Below, piece after piece: positions 59,135 through 64,000 of a DNA stretch of 64,000 nucleotides. Positions within the stretch are counted from its first letter, which is position 1; every line of letters starts with the position of its first letter. The notes under the pieces were generated by a model. The model was given only the letters and a program-made list of their open reading frames with translations, had not been told where the DNA came from and ran no database searches. Source of the DNA: Nymphaea colorata (Eukaryota; Streptophyta; Magnoliopsida; Nymphaeales; Nymphaeaceae). The position numbers were made by a program, and so were the translations under genes. The stretch covers positions 5,769,001 through 5,833,000 of the forward strand of contig NC_045148.1 in NCBI RefSeq assembly GCF_008831285.2. Reading direction: 5' to 3'.

Positions 59135-59455
59135 AATAGGCTCGAGCTCAGCTTGTTTATAAACAAGTTGATATCAAGTTTAAATTTATACTCGAATTAT
59201 TAAATAAGTCGAGTTCAAATTACTCGAGTAAAACTGGTTCATCATAATTGAATCAATCAAATGAGTTGACAAGTTAAAAGAGACAAAACATTTTAACATA
59301 AACCAGTTAAACGACTCAAGCGAGTTGAGCTCGAAATTGTGTAGTTGAGTTGATTTTGAGCTTGTTTTATGAAGCTCGACTAATGTTTGAGTTGTGCTCA
59401 AGTTCGAGTTTTTGGAGCCAAGCTGGCCCAATTCGAGATCGATTCAGCTTATATG
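59135..59455. mobile_element. GAGCTCGA-rich element, copy 2
   Basis: Shares GGTTCATCATAATTGAATC, GAGTTGACAAGTTAAA and the GAGTTGAGCTCGAAA region with copy 1 in the same orientation about 1.1 kb away. Confidence 0.5.
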
Positions 59456-59705
59456 GTAAGCTTTACGAAAAGAAATATGGTAAATTTTTTAAACATTTAA
59501 AAATTAAGAAAAATGAAATAAAATAAATAAGCAACAAATAAAAATTAAAAAATAAGCAGTCTGACACTAAAAAAACATTAAAATATGTCAAAATGAAAAA
59601 ACGAAAATGTGTTTTTTATTTTGGCGTTTTTTTACCTTTTTTGTTGACTTATTTTGAGTGTTTTTAACTTTTTTTTAAACACCGTTTTTTTTAATGACCA
59701 TGACG
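59455..59705. repeat. A/T-rich repeat with AAAACG and CGTTTTTT words, copy 2
   Basis: Contains AATAAGCAGTCTGACACT, ATGTCAAAATG, AACGAAAATGTG and GGCGTTTTTTTACC. The same order is found in reverse complement at 61870-62230. Confidence 0.55.
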
Positions 59706-59779
59706 TGGAGTGATGGACTTAACACAACAAAAAATTATAAAACTGCCAACCTTTGGTCTTCGATCTAATCCATTTTCAA

Positions 59780-61283
<1,504 letters not shown>

Positions 61284-61692
61284 ATGGTCCAGTGTCTAGA
61301 TTGGCCTTGGGCATATTGGATAGCATTGTCCTTTGTTCATGCCCAAGGAAAAGAATCAAAGAAGACCCTTGGAATTTGGGTGCCACATTTGGTGCTTGGC
61401 AGCCAAGAAATTGAGGGGCTCCAGCCTGCAAAGGAGCCCTGCCCACACACACCAGTTCAACAAGATAAGCCTCTCAGTCTCTCGCAAAAAGGCCAGGAAG
61501 CTTCTTCCTCAAAAAAGCAAGGTAGCAATTTGTGGTCTGGACCAACTCACTCCATGTATTGTTCTCTTCCCAATAAAGTATGCTACAAACACCTATGACT
61601 CCCTCAAAACCATGGCGACAATATCAGCCATAATCGGAGAAGAGACAGGCAAGATAAATAGAAAGTATAAGTATAATGCCAATCCTCATTAA
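61284..61692 (+). other. Unrecognised open-frame pair
   Basis: Two overlapping plus-strand frames of 104 codons (61284-61598) and 119 codons (61333-61692). The text is polar (Gln/Pro/Ser-rich in the first, Lys-rich in the second) and I could not link it to a family. It could be a decayed retroelement gag or chance. Confidence 0.2.
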
Positions 61693-61869
61693 GAAAAAGG
61701 AATGCTAATTGGTTAAAAAAATTTAACTTAATCTCATGCTCATGACTTGGGGATTGTTTCAGGTTGAAGTCTTGTTCCATCCTTGAAGCAGGTTCTCCAA
61801 TTTTATTCTGAAAGTTCCTTCTCCAAATAAAATGTATTTAAAGAGGCTATATATAATGGTCACAAAAAC

Positions 61870-62230
61870 TAAGCATGTTTAGAAAACGGAAAATTGAAAA
61901 TGTGAAAAACAAGTCAACCAAATAAAACGGCAAAAAAATACTTTGTTATGAAAAAACGCCACAATGGAAAAAACGAATTCAAAATATGTCTTTTTTTTTT
62001 TGTGTTTTCCTGTTTCTTTCATTTTGAGCATTTTTTTCACATTTTTTAATGTCAAACTGCTTGTTTCATATTCTAATTTTTATTTGTTATTTTTCTACTT
62101 ATTTTTTGATGTTATCTTATTAGTTTCTCATTTATTTTATTTTTTCATAATTTTTAATATTTTTTAAAAACTCATCTTATTTTTCCATTTTTTTCCCTGT
62201 TTTTTCAAGCTTGCCATAGCCTGAGAAAAA
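61870..62230. repeat. A/T-rich repeat with AAAACG and CGTTTTTT words, inverted copy
   Basis: In reverse complement it carries AAACAAGCAGTTTGACATT, then an A-rich block, then TTGTGGCGTTTTTTC and GGTTGACTTGTTTTTC, matching 59455-59705 in order. Confidence 0.55.
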
Positions 62231-63320
62231 CTTCTTTGCTTTAAATGCAAAAACCATGTTTGTAACTATGGTGTAAACCTTTCTTCTCATTAAGAAAAGT
62301 GAAACAAAGAATTTATATAATCCGCTTGAAACCTTATGTAAATTTATATATGAAGCCGATGCTAAGCCCATTCATTAAATCAACAACATCAAAAATTAGA
62401 AAGGAGATACCCCAAGCAAACATTGAGAAAATAAGTGGAAGTTTCCCCCTCTTTGTATCGGTAAAATGGAAGAGAAAAATTATTTCTCTTGTTTTTTGAC
62501 TACTTAATGGACTGGTTCTCTAGAGATAAGACTCCTTGGAGATGTAGCTACCATGCCTTGCCTCATCAACATCATGGGAAAACTCTAAAGTACGAGTGGC
62601 GTGATTGAGACTTGATCTAAGGTGTCCACTTCAATGTCCTTCACAACTATGTTTCTACCAGCTGATCAACTTCACAGACTTCCCCTCTAGATCATAGCTG
62701 TATGATTCAGAGTATCATTTCCTGTTGTTCTTTTTGGCCATATTCAAAGTTGTCATTGGATCTATTCTTCGGGAAGAACAAAACTTCGTATCGTATGATT
62801 GGGAAAGGAGGAACGACGTCAATAAAAAGAGAATGTCTTTCTCTTCTTTCTGTCAAAAAAGGCCAAAAATTGGCCATGATCACATAATGAACTCCATAAT
62901 TCATAAGAAGCAAAGGAAACAGTAAATGTCATGGCAAAGCTACTTGATCTATGGTTAAACTCCCGCATGAATGCAATTTGATGGTAAGAACACTTGAATT
63001 ACAGTGCACATTCATTATCCAAAATTAAGAAAATTCATGTAAACTGGAGCTGAGAGTGTCAGAACAAATAATGGTTGCAAATGAAAATGTTGCTAATCAA
63101 TGGAGGAGCCTGAAAAATTGCCTGGAGCGGCACTAATTCACAGATTTCCATATTCGAAAGGACATTCATATATGTAACAGAGCAAATATTTGAAGATGTT
63201 AATGTGAAAATGAAGAAACATTGAGGGGATGCCGTGTACATATGTGGCTGGATGGGCCACTGTTTCTAATCCATCGCGGCAAAGGGAAGAGGTTAAATGA
63301 ACTCATGTTTCCAACCCTTT
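62231..63320. other. Intergenic, nothing recognised
   Basis: Only short frames overlapping on both strands. Confidence 0.4.
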
Positions 63321-63543
63321 GGCTATGTTTGATAGCCTTGATACGGGATCCGAGGCTGATTTGTAATCCGGGTTAGGTGGTGAAGTAAGCAGTGGACAAA
63401 TGCAGATTTGAGATCTACATTATAAAAACCATAGATCTGTAGTAGTACTCTGAAGGGTACGAACAGTGTCAGATTATAGATCTTAAGATCCATGCTGATC
63501 TGTCATAGCACGGATCTCATATCCGAGGCTGTCAAACATAGCC
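63321..63543. mobile_element. Short MITE, 223 bp
   Basis: GGCTATGTTTGATAGCC at the left and, in reverse complement, GGCTATGTTTGACAGCC at the right are near-perfect terminal inverted repeats. The inner parts (GGATCCGAGGCTGAT and TCATATCCGAGGC) are also related. TTT flanks both ends (63318-63320 and 63544-63546), a candidate 3-bp target duplication. Size and terminus resemble Tourist-like MITEs, although those normally use TTA. Confidence 0.75.
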
Positions 63544-63563
63544 TTTGCCACCAATAATCAGAA

Positions 63564-63565
<2 letters not shown>

Positions 63566-63627
<62 letters not shown>
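63566..63627. repeat. (AT)n microsatellite
   Basis: About 30 uninterrupted AT units, 22 bases after the MITE. Confidence 0.97.
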
Positions 63628-63630
<3 letters not shown>

Positions 63631-64000
63631 GAAGAGAAAGCCCATTTGGGCACATTTTTGAAGGGGACATATCGTTCCTCACAATGGATCTGGAGCTCCC
63701 GATACAAACCTGCAGTGTAGGCTGATATATGCCCTAATATTAACGACATACTTTTGTTAAATTCTATCATTATGAATATCAATTAGTAGATGGTATAGAA
63801 TGCGAGCGTGATCCAATGAAGTGCCCACCTAATGGAAAATATATAGCAACTAAATAAACGTTGAAGTGGCTCCAGACGAGAGATTCTACAGTCACAGTAA
63901 ACCATGGAGAAGAATGAGGCCGTTGAGATTCATAAATAAGCATGGTTGTTGGGTTAGTTAATTTTCGTGGCCCCAATTTCTGCAAAAATTTGTCATACTC
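63628..64000. other. Right edge, nothing recognised
   Basis: Two short minus-strand frames without known domains. Confidence 0.4.

Overview
This window looks like nuclear DNA of a flowering plant. The evidence is AT-rich intergenic sequence full of (AT)n, (CT)n and (GA)n tracts, genes split by introns, plant-only protein families, and many degraded LTR retrotransposons and small DNA transposons. I see no bacterial, organellar or viral gene block, no CRISPR array and no convincing tRNA or rRNA gene. The species cannot be named from the sequence.

Only two genes look functional. (1) At the left edge on the minus strand is the large first coding exon (808-4212) of a PB1-domain protein of the plant RAF-like MAP3K type. 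No kinase domain is seen inside the window: either it lies beyond position 1 or the gene has lost it. (2) At 35275-41420 on the plus strand is a complete five-exon gene for a 348-residue NADPH-dependent reductase of the dihydroflavonol 4-reductase / vestitone reductase-like family. Its exons were joined by eye, and one of its introns appears to be of the rare GC-AG type.

A third coding locus is broken. From 44066 to about 47455 (minus strand) a GeBP/DUF573-type transcription-factor gene is present as one nearly full-length pseudogene plus two 5'-truncated copies, in a tandem array with a period of about 1.3 kb.

The rest is mobile-element debris. 8801-9773 is a CACTA-type element. About 10073-16400 and about 27121-29230 are two copies of one (AT)n-bearing repeat, the first split by a 4.27-kb insertion. 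16862-17863 is a Harbinger/Tourist-like element carrying a 630-bp polypurine tract. 24718-25375 is a hAT-like element. About 25503-27120 and 42500-44062 are two Copia remnants (gag and protease). 31249-31990 is a second CACTA-like element. 33330-33770 is rich in ATCCGA motifs. About 47456-51200 is a mosaic with an LTR-like piece. 54440-55520 may be LINE-derived and holds a 129-bp tandem duplication. 57955-59455 has two related GAGCTC-rich elements flanking a GC-richer segment. 63321-63543 is a short MITE. I found no clear multi-gene system; the genes show no evidence of acting together.
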